In this document: positions 34,693-44,012 of the stretch, in pieces | Position numbering within the stretch: position 1 is the first letter of the stretch | How the letters are laid out: each line of letters begins with the position of its first letter | Origin: Azorhizobium oxalatiphilum | Lineage (GTDB): Bacteria > Pseudomonadota > Alphaproteobacteria > Rhizobiales > Xanthobacteraceae | Assembly (NCBI RefSeq): GCF_014635325.1 | Contig: NZ_BMCT01000010.1 | Coordinates: forward strand, 1 to 64,000 | DNA: 64,000 nt | Reading direction: 5' to 3' | Translations under genes and position numbers: made by a program | Notes under the pieces: model-generated | Told to the model about the DNA's origin: nothing | Databases searched by the model: none | Seen by the model: only the letters and a program-made list of their open reading frames with translations

Positions 34693-35921
34693 GCGAGACG
34701 GAGCCCCGGAAAGAAGAAGAGCCGATCGACGATGCCCGGCCGCTGACCGGAGAGCCGGTCAGCCCTGCGGCCATGCGGCTGCGCGCGGAACCGCCGCGCG
34801 TCACCCGCCTGTCGCGAAAGGTGTTGACGGGCCTCGGCCTGGTCGCCAGCGTCGGAATCGGCGGCGCGCTCATCTATGCGCTTCAGACCCGCGATGACGG
34901 TCGGCCGAACGAGGAACTCTACTCCACGGAGAACCGCTCGACAGCCGATGGCATCGCCGGCTTGCCACGCGACTATAGCGGCGTGCCTCAGCTTGGCCCG
35001 CCGCTTCCCGGCGACCTCGGCCGCCCCATCCTTGGTGCACAGAACCGCGGCCAGCCCGTACCGACAGCCGGCGTCAGCACGCCCAACCCTGGTCTCAGTC
35101 CAGAAGAGCAGCGGCGCATTGAGGAGCTTGAATCGGCACGCACGGCGCGGCTGTTCGCCGCCACCGAAACCCGGACGGCGGCAGCAACCCCATCCCAGAC
35201 AACGCCCGGCGTGCAACCAACGCCCGATCTCACAAGCCTGGGGCTGGCCCCTCCGCCGTCAACACCCACGGCGCAGGATCGGCAGAACGCCTTCCTCAAC
35301 GCCGCGGCCGATCGGCGTACCGTCGCGCCCGATCGCGTCGCCGCGCCGGCGTCGCCCAACGTACTGCAAGCGGGCGCCGTGATTTCCGCCGCACTGATCA
35401 CCGGCATCCGTTCAGATCTCCCCGGCCAGATCACCGCCCAGGTGACGGAAAATATCTACGATAGCCCGACGGGTCGCATCCTCCTCGTGCCCCAAGGCAC
35501 ACGCGTCATTGGCCAGTACGACAATAACGTCCAGTTCGGGCAGAGCCGCGTCCTCCTGGTCTGGAATCGACTGATCTTCCCGAACGGCCGCAGCATTGTG
35601 CTGGAGCGCCAGCCGGGCGCCGATGCCGAGGGATATGCCGGCTTGCAGGACGGCGTCGATTATCACTGGTGGGATCTCGCCAAGGCGGCAGGGCTCTCGA
35701 CGCTGCTCAGCGTCGGAGCCGAACTCGCGGCCGACGACGATGACCGTCTGATTCAGGCGATCCGTAACGGGGGCCAGGACACCATCGATGACGCCGGCCA
35801 GCAGATCGTCCGACGCCAACTCAACGTTGCGCCAACGCTGACAATCCGGCCGGGTTTCCCTGTCAGGGTCATCGTCACGCGGGATTTGGTGCTCGAACCC
35901 TATGGAGGATCGCGATGGTGA
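34689..35921 (+). CDS. trbI: TrbI, VirB10-like pore protein
   Basis: A 410-aa protein that spans from inner to outer membrane. A membrane segment VLTGLGLVASVGIGGALIYA lies near residue 50, a Pro-rich linker follows, then the conserved SPNVLQAGAVISAALITGIR and LVPQGTRVIGQYDNNVQFGQ. The GTG at 34689 overlaps the trbG stop. The end FPVRVIVTRDLVLEPYGGSR is normal. Confidence 0.9.
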   Translation: MSETEPRKEEEPIDDARPLTGEPVSPAAMRLRAEPPRVTRLSRKVLTGLGLVASVGIGGALIYALQTRDDGRPNEELYSTENRSTADGIAGLPRDYSGVPQLGPPLPGDLGRPILGAQNRGQPVPTAGVSTPNPGLSPEEQRRIEELESARTARLFAATETRTAAATPSQTTPGVQPTPDLTSLGLAPPPSTPTAQDRQNAFLNAAADRRTVAPDRVAAPASPNVLQAGAVISAALITGIRSDLPGQITAQVTENIYDSPTGRILLVPQGTRVIGQYDNNVQFGQSRVLLVWNRLIFPNGRSIVLERQPGADAEGYAGLQDGVDYHWWDLAKAAGLSTLLSVGAELAADDDDRLIQAIRNGGQDTIDDAGQQIVRRQLNVAPTLTIRPGFPVRVIVTRDLVLEPYGGSRW

Positions 35922-36136
35922 AGCTGAAACTCGGACCAATCGTCGATGAGAGGCCGGTGAAAGTCACACTGGAACTGCCTGCGGCGCTGCATCGCGATCT
36001 TGTCGCTTACGCCGAAATTCTGGCCAGCGAAACGGGCCAGCCCGTCACCGATCCAATTCGTCTGGTTGTCCCGATGTTAGAGCGGTTTATTGCAACCGAC
36101 CGTGGATTCTCCAGCATTCGACGGCGGTCAACTTGA
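35915..36136 (+). CDS. DUF2274 protein
   Basis: A 73-aa DUF2274 protein: VKLKLGPIVDERPVKVTLEL then LHRDLVAYAEILASETGQPV. The pattern suggests a ribbon-helix-helix DNA-binding fold. It overlaps trbI by 7 bp, which is its standard place at the end of trb operons in these ICEs. It marks the right end of the transfer block; cargo B starts about 100 bp later. Confidence 0.82.
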   Translation: MVKLKLGPIVDERPVKVTLELPAALHRDLVAYAEILASETGQPVTDPIRLVVPMLERFIATDRGFSSIRRRST

Positions 36137-36235
36137 GAGCCAGACTGTGCATTGAGACGCACAGCCTAGGGCTATTCACAGGGGCACAAGATCAACGCGC
36201 ACAGTGGATTGCGCATCGAGCGAGAACTTTGTGCA

Positions 36236-37357
36236 TCAGCCCATTCGCCCGAATGTCACGTCGCCAAGTTGCTCAAGTGTGGTCCACAGCCTCGCCGCAA
36301 CTTGCTGGTCGTCGGCTTTTTCAGGAATCCCGGCCCAGCCGGGTAAGCCGCCCAGCCCCATCACCCCGTTAGGGCCGTAATATCCGCCAGCCGCCGCTTG
36401 CGGCGACGTTGCCGCATACAGGGTCGGCAAGGCGCCCTGGGCTGCCGTCTGGAACATGAACGGCATGTATCTGTGATTGCGCCCTTCGAGGCTGTCCGGG
36501 CCAGGACCGTCCGGGACAAGGTTCGTGCGGGCGATACCGGGATGGGCAGCTATCGACGAGATACCCCAGCCTTCCGCCACGCTGCGCCGCTGCATCTCGA
36601 AGCCAACCAAGAGGTTGGCGAGCTTGGAGTTGTCGTAAGCCGCCCCATAGTCGTAGTCCTGAACCAGTTGCAGGTCGGCAAAGTTGATAGCACCCATGAA
36701 CGAGCGGCTGCTGGAAACCCAGACGACGCGTGGGGACTGGCCTTCGCGCAGCAGCGGCAGCAGCCGGGCAGTCAACGCAAAATGACCGAGCGTGTTCGTG
36801 GCAAAAACCCGCTCAAATCCGTTTGCGCTCACTTCGCGACTTTTCCGCCCCATGACGCCGGCATTGTTGACGAGAATATCCAGACTTCCCCGGGACGCGC
36901 GCATCCGCTCCGCAAAGCCGGCGACCGAAGCGAGGTCTGAAAGATCGAGCGTCTCGAAGCGGATCGCAGCCCCGGTAACGATGCTCCTGATGTGTCTGAC
37001 CGCTTCCTCGCCCCGTTCCTGCTTCCGGGATGCGATGGTTACGTCCGCCCCGGCGCGAGCGAGTTCAAGGGCGTCATAAAAGCCCAGTCCGCTGCGGTCG
37101 CCCACGGGATAACCATTGCCGCCGGTGACCAGCGCCGAGCGCCCTCGCAGCGAGGGGATGTCGGCCGCCGTCCAATCGGGGATCCTCGGCAGTCCCTGCT
37201 GACGCGGGGAAACGGGTGGCCTGTTCGCCCAGACGGCGACGCCGCCGCCCACGGCCGCAACAGCAAGGCCTGCCGCGCCGTATCGAACAAATGAACGACG
37301 CGACAACCCCGATGCTTTGGCTTTGCCAGGCCCATTCCCTCCGCGCGTGTATGTCAT
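36236..37357 (-). CDS. Tat-exported short-chain dehydrogenase with long glycine loop
   Basis: A 373-aa SDR with a Tat leader (SRRSFVRYGAAGLAVAAVGG). DWTAADIPSLRGRSALVTGG is followed by NGYPVGDRSGLGFYDALEL, so the TGxxxGxG cofactor loop has about six extra residues compared with the tandem SDRs beside it. NNAGVMGRK and the catalytic YDNSKLANLL are present. It probably reduces a carbonyl or quinone in the periplasm, if folded with cofactor before export. A fragment of a near relative lies at 19749. Confidence 0.82.
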   Translation of the reverse strand: MTYTRGGNGPGKAKASGLSRRSFVRYGAAGLAVAAVGGGVAVWANRPPVSPRQQGLPRIPDWTAADIPSLRGRSALVTGGNGYPVGDRSGLGFYDALELARAGADVTIASRKQERGEEAVRHIRSIVTGAAIRFETLDLSDLASVAGFAERMRASRGSLDILVNNAGVMGRKSREVSANGFERVFATNTLGHFALTARLLPLLREGQSPRVVWVSSSRSFMGAINFADLQLVQDYDYGAAYDNSKLANLLVGFEMQRRSVAEGWGISSIAAHPGIARTNLVPDGPGPDSLEGRNHRYMPFMFQTAAQGALPTLYAATSPQAAAGGYYGPNGVMGLGGLPGWAGIPEKADDQQVAARLWTTLEQLGDVTFGRMG

Positions 37358-37543
37358 TTAAGGAATCCTTTTGAATAATGGAATTTTGGATGGTTAGGCG
37401 ATGTCAGTGTTTGCAAAGGGTCAGCGACGATGCACTCGTTTGCGATCGGCATGAACGGGAGTATCCGGTCGATCGTCACCAGCTTTAGCTCAACCGTGTC
37501 ACTTGCCTTCCCGATGTAAAACAGTACCCAACACCTGGACGGT

Positions 37544-38458
37544 TCACGCGAACGTCACGTTCGTCAGTTCCTGAGACGCATCCCAGAGGCGCGCCGCCAC
37601 TGAGGCATCGAGCGCTTGCATGGGAGGCTTCTCTTCGGTCGGATAGCCACGCGTCCCGCCCAACCTGTCAGGTCCGTAGTAGGCGCCGTCGCGCGCTGCA
37701 GGCGCGGTCGCCGCATACAGCGTGGGTAATGCGCCCTGCCACGCAGGCTGGAACAGGAACGGCAGGAAGCGGCGCGCCATCCCGGGCGCGCTCGTCTGTC
37801 CGGCTCCGTTCGGGAGCAGATCGGTGCGCGAGATACCGGGGTGGGCCGCCAGGCTCTCGACGCCCCATCCGGCCTCCTTGCTGCGCCGGCTCAATTCGAA
37901 TGCGAACATGATGCAGGCGAGCTTCGATTGGCTGTAAACCGGCATCGGCTTGTAGTCGCGCTCAGCTTGCAAGTCGTCGAAGTTGATCGCTCCTTGGCGT
38001 GCCGCGACGCTGCCGAGGGTCACGACGCGTGGGTTCTGCCCTTTCTTCAGGAGCGGCATCAGATGCGCCGTGAGCGCAAAATGACCGAGATAGTTGGTTC
38101 CGAACTGCAACTCGAAGCCGTCTTTAGTCTCGCGACGCGCCGGCGGCGTCATGACACCGGCATTGTTGATCAGAAGATCGAGGCTGGCTTGTTCCCGCGC
38201 GAGTTGCGCGGCGAATTCGGCGATCGAGGCGAGGTTGGCAAGATCCACCTCCCCAAACCGCACTTGTCCGCCAGGGATAGCTTGCTTGATCGCGGCCACG
38301 GCCTCAGCGCCCTTTCGCGCGTTGCGCCCGGCGATCACGACACTTGAACCGGCTCGCACCAAGGCCAACGCGTCCTCGTAGCCCAATCCTCCAGTGCCGG
38401 TGACAACCGCCGTGCGGCCGTGTTGCGGTGGAATGTTGCTTGTCGTCCATTTGGTCAT
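37544..38458 (-). CDS. Short-chain dehydrogenase, tandem copy 1
   Basis: A 304-aa SDR. WTTSNIPPQHGRTAVVTGTG then GLGYEDALALVRAG is the NAD(P) loop, DLLINNAGVM follows, and the active-site Tyr-Lys is in YSQSKLACIMFAFELSRR. It is highly similar over its whole length to the SDR at 38660, pointing to tandem duplication. The shared cargo motif lies 145 bp upstream of its start (38590-38603). Substrate unknown. Confidence 0.87.
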   Translation of the reverse strand: MTKWTTSNIPPQHGRTAVVTGTGGLGYEDALALVRAGSSVVIAGRNARKGAEAVAAIKQAIPGGQVRFGEVDLANLASIAEFAAQLAREQASLDLLINNAGVMTPPARRETKDGFELQFGTNYLGHFALTAHLMPLLKKGQNPRVVTLGSVAARQGAINFDDLQAERDYKPMPVYSQSKLACIMFAFELSRRSKEAGWGVESLAAHPGISRTDLLPNGAGQTSAPGMARRFLPFLFQPAWQGALPTLYAATAPAARDGAYYGPDRLGGTRGYPTEEKPPMQALDASVAARLWDASQELTNVTFA

Positions 38459-38589
38459 TATGAAGTCTACGCCTTCTCAAAAGTTCAGCGAGACTTCGGG
38501 TGAGGATTGTCTCAACGCGCCCGCTTTTTTACCTCCCTCAATAGAACGGCTGCGGCACCAAACCTCCATGCCTGAATTGGCAAAAAATA

Positions 38590-38603
38590 TGCCTATTCCT
38601 ACA
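38590..38603 (-). promoter_or_regulatory. Shared cargo motif, copy 2
   Basis: Read on the minus strand: TGTAGGAATAGGCA, then TATTTTTTGCCAA. Its 5' end is 145 bp before the SDR start at 38458, the same as the 144-bp spacing of the copy before 39610. Confidence 0.55.
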
Positions 38604-38659
38604 TCCATTTGGCTGTCGAGGAATATCCAAAGAAAGTAGATGCCGACTTGCCGAGGCCA

Positions 38660-39610
38660 TTAGGTTGGCGCGGTCAAGGCCTGCGGGCGTCCTACACGTA
38701 TGTCCACGTTGGTCAGTTCCAGCGAAGTCTCCCAGAGGCGAGCCGCGACGGCTGTGTCCAGCGCTTGGCGAGGAGGTTTCTCCTGGATCGGATGGCCTCG
38801 CGTTCCGCCAAGCCGGTCAGGCCCGTAGTAAGCGCCGCTCCGCGCCGCCGGTTCTGTCGCCGCAAAGAGCGTGGGCAATGCGCCCTGCCATGCGGGCTGA
38901 TAGAGAAACCATAGATAGCGTCGCGCGAACCCCGGTAGGCTCGACCGGCCCGGCCCGTTCGGTATCAGGTCGGTGCGTGAGATGCCGGGATGCGCCGCCA
39001 CGCTCTGCACGCCCCATCCGGTCGCCTCGCTGCGTCGGTTCAGTTCAAAGGCGAACATGATGCAGGCCAGCTTCGACTGGCTGTAAACCTGCATCGGCTT
39101 GTAACCGCCCTCGGCCTGAAGGTCGTCGAAGTTAATCGCTCCCCACCGCGCCGCCACGCTGCCCACAGTCACGACGCGTGGCTTTTGCCCCCTCTTCAGG
39201 AGCGGCAGCAGATGCGCGGTGAGAGCGAAATGGCCGAGATAGTTCGTGCCCAGTTGTAGCTCGAAGCCATCGCTGGTCTCGCGACGCTCCGGCGTTCTCA
39301 TAACACCCGCGTTGTTGATCAAGAGTTCGAGGCCATCTTGCTCCTGTGCGAGCTGCGCGGCGAATTCAGCGATCGAAGCAAGGTTCGCAAGGTCCAGCTT
39401 GCCGAACCGGACCTGCGCGCCAGAGACGGCATTTCTGATCGCTGCGACGGCATCAGCGCCCTTCTGGGGATTGCGTCCGGCGATCACAACGTTAGCGCCG
39501 GCGCGCGCCAAGGCCAGCGCCGTCTCGAAACCCAGCCCTCCGGTGCCGGTGACGACTGCCGAACGGCCGTGTTGTGGTGGAATGTTATTCGTCGTCCATT
39601 TGGTCATCAA
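38660..39610 (-). CDS. Short-chain dehydrogenase, tandem copy 2
   Basis: A 316-aa SDR with WTTNNIPPQHGRSAVVTGTG and GLGFETALALARAGANV, LLINNAGVMRTPE, and the active site YSQSKLACIMFAFELNRR. It matches the SDR at 37544 along its length and extends slightly further at the C-terminus (RVGRPQALTAPT). The cargo motif is 144 bp upstream. The pair is probably induced together and may reduce related substrates. Confidence 0.87.
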   Translation of the reverse strand: MMTKWTTNNIPPQHGRSAVVTGTGGLGFETALALARAGANVVIAGRNPQKGADAVAAIRNAVSGAQVRFGKLDLANLASIAEFAAQLAQEQDGLELLINNAGVMRTPERRETSDGFELQLGTNYLGHFALTAHLLPLLKRGQKPRVVTVGSVAARWGAINFDDLQAEGGYKPMQVYSQSKLACIMFAFELNRRSEATGWGVQSVAAHPGISRTDLIPNGPGRSSLPGFARRYLWFLYQPAWQGALPTLFAATEPAARSGAYYGPDRLGGTRGHPIQEKPPRQALDTAVAARLWETSLELTNVDIRVGRPQALTAPT

Positions 39611-39740
39611 TCATCCTTGCCTTTTCGACCGCTCGGCGGAGATCTTGAGCGTTGATGGTCTCTACGCACCCGCTTTTTTGTCCTCTTCGGCAGGATGCCC
39701 GAGGCGCGGCAACCCTCCATGCCAGAACCAGTAAAAAGCG

Positions 39741-39754
39741 TGCCTGATCCTACA
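39741..39754 (-). promoter_or_regulatory. Shared cargo motif, copy 3
   Basis: Read on the minus strand: TGTAGGATCAGGCA, then CGCTTTTTACTGG. It is the most divergent copy (two changes in the core), 144 bp before the SDR start at 39610. The rest of 39611-39868 shows no gene. Confidence 0.5.
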
Positions 39755-39868
39755 TTTGTGCGGCTTGCACCGGCCCCGGGAGGGCAAACAACGGCAGATG
39801 TTCTGATGGTGCTCAGGTTCGCACGGTAACAGGATCATCTGGCATGGCAGTACCGCTTGGCGGATGGC

Positions 39869-40756
39869 CTACAGTGCCGCTTCCGTGATGCCGCTGATCA
39901 TTCTTGGGCCCCAACTGCGCGCGGTGAAGCTCCAGGTCGCGAAGATTATGAAGGCGGTTGCTGCCAGGAGCACCGTTGCTGCCGCAAAGCCGGCAACCGC
40001 TCCGCGATCCCGCCGGCGCGCCCGAATGAAGAGTTCAGCAACGATGAGATTGGGGACGTAGAAGAAGAACATCATGATCGCGTCAAACCAGCCGGTAAAG
40101 CCGCTCGCCGTTCCAATGCCACCGGAGGCCAAGAACCAGGCGCCATATTCCATCCGGTACAGCCAGGAGCCGACCGTCAGCGCAAACAGCCTGATCGCCC
40201 AGGCACGATGCTCGTCGTAATTGCCAGCCCGGGCGCGGGCGTAGGCCATGGCGGCGCAGAGCACCATCAACGCGCCGTAGATGCCGAAGCCCACATCCAT
40301 CAGCGGGCCACCGATCGTGCCTTTTCCCAATATGAAGCCAAGCCCACCCAGACCAGCTAACCCGGCCGAAATAACGTAGATTCGGCCCAGCCAGCGATGG
40401 AGGCCCGGCACATTGCGGCGCACGCTCCCGATCAACTGAACAGGTCCGAGCAACAGGAGCACGCCCCCGGCCATGAAGTGTGCGCCGATGGCTGCCGTAG
40501 AAAGCAATGCACTCCCTTCGTATAAATCGGGAAGAGACTCGTTCCATCGCTCGGCGGCTCCGCCTAACGCGACGCCGCCGAAGAATGCGAGGATGTAGGT
40601 GGCGAAGATGGCACCGCTGATCCAGCTCGCGGCCACGAGCAGCCGAGCGCTCCAGCGCAAGGCTGCAGCATGAGTGCTGCCAGTTGGCCCGGTCGGTTCA
40701 CGATCAACGATCGATGAACTGTCCGCTATAGGGATTGTCTTAAATCCTGCACTCAT
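39869..40756 (-). CDS. DUF2306 integral membrane protein
   Basis: A 295-aa membrane protein with about seven hydrophobic segments. LLLLGPVQLIGSVRRNVPGL then HRWLGRIYVISAG is the DUF2306 signature, with conserved His residues that could bind heme or metal. NYDEHRAWAIRLFALTVGSW is also conserved. It overlaps the DUF2147 gene by ATGA, so the two are one operon. Function unknown. Confidence 0.8.
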   Translation of the reverse strand: MSAGFKTIPIADSSSIVDREPTGPTGSTHAAALRWSARLLVAASWISGAIFATYILAFFGGVALGGAAERWNESLPDLYEGSALLSTAAIGAHFMAGGVLLLLGPVQLIGSVRRNVPGLHRWLGRIYVISAGLAGLGGLGFILGKGTIGGPLMDVGFGIYGALMVLCAAMAYARARAGNYDEHRAWAIRLFALTVGSWLYRMEYGAWFLASGGIGTASGFTGWFDAIMMFFFYVPNLIVAELFIRARRRDRGAVAGFAAATVLLAATAFIIFATWSFTARSWGPRMISGITEAAL

Positions 40757-41226
40757 TGTGCGCGGCGAAGCACCATGGTCCGACCGAGTATGGCGGTGCC
40801 CATATATGCGCGAAGTTCCAGTTTTCCGCTCACCAGCGTTGCTCGAGCGGAGTGGGTCTGACCAGTTGCACCGCTGTAGAAATTACCGCCTTCCCACCGA
40901 CCGTCAGCGGCATCCCATTTGAGGTTGGTCACGAGAACGGCTCGCTCCAGGGAGCGGCTTCTAAGGTTCGGGTCCGGATTGAGTGTATCCTTCTTGAAGG
41001 TCTTGCCGTCGGCCTCCATCAGAAGCTTTCCGTAGAGGACCCGGGCGGCATAGGTTTCGCCGGCGTCGAACATCTCAAGCTTAAGATTGCCGTCCTCGGA
41101 TTCCCAGACGCCGACAATCTGATCCGGCGAAGATGCCTGTGCGAAAGCCTCTCCAACCGGGAGACCTGTCATTCCCGCCGTGAGCGCTGCGGCCAGCAAA
41201 GGCCCTGTTAGCGATTTGAGCATCAT
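40753..41226 (-). CDS. DUF2147 exported protein
   Basis: A 157-aa secreted protein. The leader LLAAALTAGMTGLPVGEAFA is followed by the DUF2147 core DQIVGVWESEDGNLKLEMF and GRWEGGNFYSGATGQTHSAR, a lipocalin-like beta barrel pattern. The start at 41226 has the SD AAGGAAA; the frame is open further upstream. It is the first gene of a two-gene operon with DUF2306. Confidence 0.8.
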   Translation of the reverse strand: MMLKSLTGPLLAAALTAGMTGLPVGEAFAQASSPDQIVGVWESEDGNLKLEMFDAGETYAARVLYGKLLMEADGKTFKKDTLNPDPNLRSRSLERAVLVTNLKWDAADGRWEGGNFYSGATGQTHSARATLVSGKLELRAYMGTAILGRTMVLRRAQ

Positions 41227-41558
41227 GTGTTTCCTTATCGATGAGTTGGCGCGTGTGTGGGAGCGGCGCGGAAGATTTCGCGCGCCGGCCGAAACTTCAT
41301 GCCTGCGGAGCGATCCGCCGTTCACCTCGGAAAGCGCGATGTGGAACCGAGCCCAACCGCTCCCCGAGGCAATGCGCCGTGAAGCTACCCGCCGGCTTCA
41401 CGACGGCGAATACCGATTACCGCGAATTTCCTGCCTGATCCTCCAGCTGAATTGAGGTAAGTTCCTGGCCAGTGAATTCTTACCCAAATCTTGACGGGAC
41501 AGGATTCGAGGACCGGCACCCAAGCCATCTGAAAACGCGCTCGAGCTAAGCGGACCCC

Positions 41559-41604
41559 TTGACACTCGCTAGGTACCTTACATATTTGCTAGGTAGCTAG
41601 CGAG
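41559..41604 (+). promoter_or_regulatory. Promoter and operator of the marR-like gene
   Basis: TTGACA (41559-41564) is followed about 17 bp later by an AT-rich -10 region (ATATTT). CTCGCTAG (41565-41572) and CTAGCGAG (41597-41604) form an inverted repeat, and GCTAGGTA is repeated directly at 41568-41575 and 41588-41595. The sites overlap the spacer and -10, as expected for MarR autorepression. The rest of 41227-41619 shows no gene. Confidence 0.55.
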
Positions 41605-41619
41605 ATTGGAGACGCAGCG

Positions 41620-42081
41620 ATGGTTGAGAGGCGGAAAAGCGAGGATCGCGACCTCATCGGAGCCTGGGCAAAGCGGTGCTATTTCGCTGGCCGGGCAGTC
41701 ATGGATTCCGTCCTGCGTCCTTATGATCTCGGCTCCGTGCAGTGGTACGTGCTCTACCAGCTCGCGACTGTCGGGCCGACCATGCAGCGTGATCTCGTGC
41801 GGTTGCTCGCGATCGAACGGGCGACAATGACCGGCATCGTCGCAACGCTCGTGCGCAAGGGTCTCGTCGAGCAAGAGGCCGACCGTGTCGATCAGCGCCA
41901 GAAGCTCCTGCGCATTACCGCCGCCGGCGCGACGCTTTGGGGCGAGTTGCCCGATCTCTCTTTCATCCGCTCGGTCGCCTTCGACGGCATCGACGATGCC
42001 GAAATCGCGGTCGCAGTCCGGGTTCTACAAACCGCGACGGAGCGCCTCGAGAACCTTCTTCAGAAAGGAACAACCGCATGA
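41620..42081 (+). CDS. MarR-family regulator
   Basis: A 153-aa winged-helix protein. VQWYVLYQLATVGPTMQRDL and AIERATMTGIVATLVRKGLV are the HTH; the wing is DRVDQRQKLLRITAAGA. The MarR family usually represses detoxification or efflux genes and is released by small aromatic compounds. It overlaps the next gene by ATGA and so probably controls an epimerase-like protein together with itself. Confidence 0.85.
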   Translation: MVERRKSEDRDLIGAWAKRCYFAGRAVMDSVLRPYDLGSVQWYVLYQLATVGPTMQRDLVRLLAIERATMTGIVATLVRKGLVEQEADRVDQRQKLLRITAAGATLWGELPDLSFIRSVAFDGIDDAEIAVAVRVLQTATERLENLLQKGTTA

Positions 42082-42893
42082 CAATCCTGGTGACCGGTGC
42101 AACGGGGCTCGTCGGAGTCCGACTTCTTCCACGCCTTGTCGAGGCAGGGACGAATTGCCGCGCGCTTATGCGCGGCGGCAAGGCGGCGCCTGACGGCGTG
42201 AGCGCGGTGGAAGCGGACATTCTCGATCCGGATTCGCTGATAAGGGTGGTGGACGGCGTGTCTACGATCATCCATCTCGCCGCGGTTTTTCGAACGCCCG
42301 ACACCGATCTGATTTGGAGGAGCAACCTCGAGGGCGCGCGCAACCTCATAGCTGCGGCGAAGGCAAATGCGCCCGAGGCGCGCTTCATCCTGGCAAGTAC
42401 GTCCAATGTCTATAACGCGGACAGCCCGCGGCCTGGCCGCGAGGACGATGCAGCTGACCCGCAACAGGCCTATCCGGCCAGCAAGCTCGCTGCCGAGAAC
42501 GCGTTGCGCGAAAGCGGGCTGAACTGGTCGATCCAAAGGTTCGGCTTCGTTTATGGCGACAAGGACGGACATCTAGAAGAGTTGCCCCGACTGGTCGCCA
42601 ATTTCAAAATGCATCCCGCCCAAAGAATGAGCATGGTGCATCATCGCGACATCGCAACCGCCATGAGCCTGGCCCTGACCGGCGCGATGGATGGACGCAT
42701 CGTCAACATCGCCGATGAGGCACCGACCTCGATCTACGAGCTTGTCACGCTGGCCGGCGGAGCAATGGAACCGTCTTCAGTGCCGCTCGACAATCCCTGG
42801 CACCTTCACATGGATGTCTCGCTTGCGCGCAGTCTTGGATTTCAGCCGGTCGTGAAAACCGTCTACCAGGCCGCGCAGGAAAACCTGATGTAA
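42078..42893 (+). CDS. NAD(P)-dependent epimerase/dehydratase-like protein
   Basis: A 271-aa extended SDR. TILVTGATGLVGVRLLPRLV is the cofactor loop, IHLAAVFRTPDTD and FILASTSNVYNAD follow, and the active-site Tyr-Lys is in AYPASKLAAENALRES. It overlaps marR by 4 bp. Members act on sugars or reduce aldehydes and ketones; the substrate here is not known. Confidence 0.82.
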   Translation: MTILVTGATGLVGVRLLPRLVEAGTNCRALMRGGKAAPDGVSAVEADILDPDSLIRVVDGVSTIIHLAAVFRTPDTDLIWRSNLEGARNLIAAAKANAPEARFILASTSNVYNADSPRPGREDDAADPQQAYPASKLAAENALRESGLNWSIQRFGFVYGDKDGHLEELPRLVANFKMHPAQRMSMVHHRDIATAMSLALTGAMDGRIVNIADEAPTSIYELVTLAGGAMEPSSVPLDNPWHLHMDVSLARSLGFQPVVKTVYQAAQENLM

Positions 42894-43022
42894 TGGACGC
42901 TGGCCGGCGACTGAGAGCCTGGGGGATACTTCCCCGTCTGCGCCAGTCATGGCAATTCTGTTCGCAGATCAGGAAAGCGGCTCCGGGCGTGCCGGCGCGG
43001 AGCCGCCTCCCGCAACACGCGC

Positions 43023-43946
43023 TTAGGCAGTTCGCGCCTTGCGGCTGGCGTACTGGCTGTACATGCGCTGATGGTTCAGCGCGTCCTGCTTTGGCGCGAC
43101 GCCGAACATCCGGGAATATTCGCGGCTGAACTGCGAAGGACTTTCGTAGCCGACCTTGTAGGCGGCCTCCTCGACGCTTGCAGCGTCCGCCACCATCAGC
43201 CGCCGCGACTCGAGCAGGCGCAACTGCTTCTGGAACTGGAGCGGCGTCACCGAGGTGAGCTGCTTGAAGTGCTGATGGAACGATGACGGGCTCATGCGCG
43301 CCACCTCGGCCATTTGCTCCACACGCAGCGTCTGGGCGAAATTGGCGCGCAGAAAATAGATCGCTTTCGCGACCCGCATGAAATTCGATTCCGGCACGGC
43401 CAGACTGCAGAGTTCGGCCCCGTGCGGGCCGCTCAGAAGCCAGTAGCAGATCTCGCGCATGATCGACGGATAGAGGATCGGGATCGCCTTCGGCGTCTGC
43501 GACATCCGGATCAGCCGCAGCACGCATTCCGCCAGCGGTTCGTCGACCTTGCCGACGAACACGCATGGACCCGGCGCAGCAGGTGGGAGGGGCGGCGTCT
43601 CCAACTGTTCCAGCACCTCGCGTAGCATCGTCACGTCGAGATCGATGGTGACGCCGATATAGGGCGACTGCTCGGTCGCCTCGACGACCCGCCCGCTGGC
43701 CGGCATTTCCATGCTGACGACCAGACACTCCATGTCGCCGTAGCGGAGCGTCTCGTCGCCGAAGAGGATTTCCTTTGCTCCTTGGGCCACGACGCAGAGC
43801 GACGGTCGGTATATCTGCCGCATCGGCATCCGCTGCTGGTAGGAACGGATGATATTGACGCTCTCGATCTGCGTCGGAAACAGCCCTTCACCGCCGCCCT
43901 GACTTTCGATGTAAGCGGTGATCCCGCCCAGAAGCGATGACGACAC
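43023..43946 (-). CDS. AraC-family regulator (AraC_N type)
   Basis: A 307-aa regulator. PMRQIYRPSLCVVAQGAKEI marks the AraC_N sensor. The two HTHs are QTLRVEQMAEVARMSPSSFH and EEAAYKVGYESPSQFSREYS, ending FGVAPKQDAL. The GTG at 43946 has a strong SD (GGAGG). Longer in-frame starts up to 44057 would run over the shared motif at 44013, so they are not used. It is divergent from the MFS gene and is the best candidate for reading the four-copy motif. Confidence 0.82.
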   Translation of the reverse strand: MSSSLLGGITAYIESQGGGEGLFPTQIESVNIIRSYQQRMPMRQIYRPSLCVVAQGAKEILFGDETLRYGDMECLVVSMEMPASGRVVEATEQSPYIGVTIDLDVTMLREVLEQLETPPLPPAAPGPCVFVGKVDEPLAECVLRLIRMSQTPKAIPILYPSIMREICYWLLSGPHGAELCSLAVPESNFMRVAKAIYFLRANFAQTLRVEQMAEVARMSPSSFHQHFKQLTSVTPLQFQKQLRLLESRRLMVADAASVEEAAYKVGYESPSQFSREYSRMFGVAPKQDALNHQRMYSQYASRKARTA

Positions 43947-44012
43947 GCGAGCCTCCACTGGGTATCGAGGCCAGCGCAGCACTCGCCCTTCAGCCGGCAG
44001 TCTATCGCGGCT

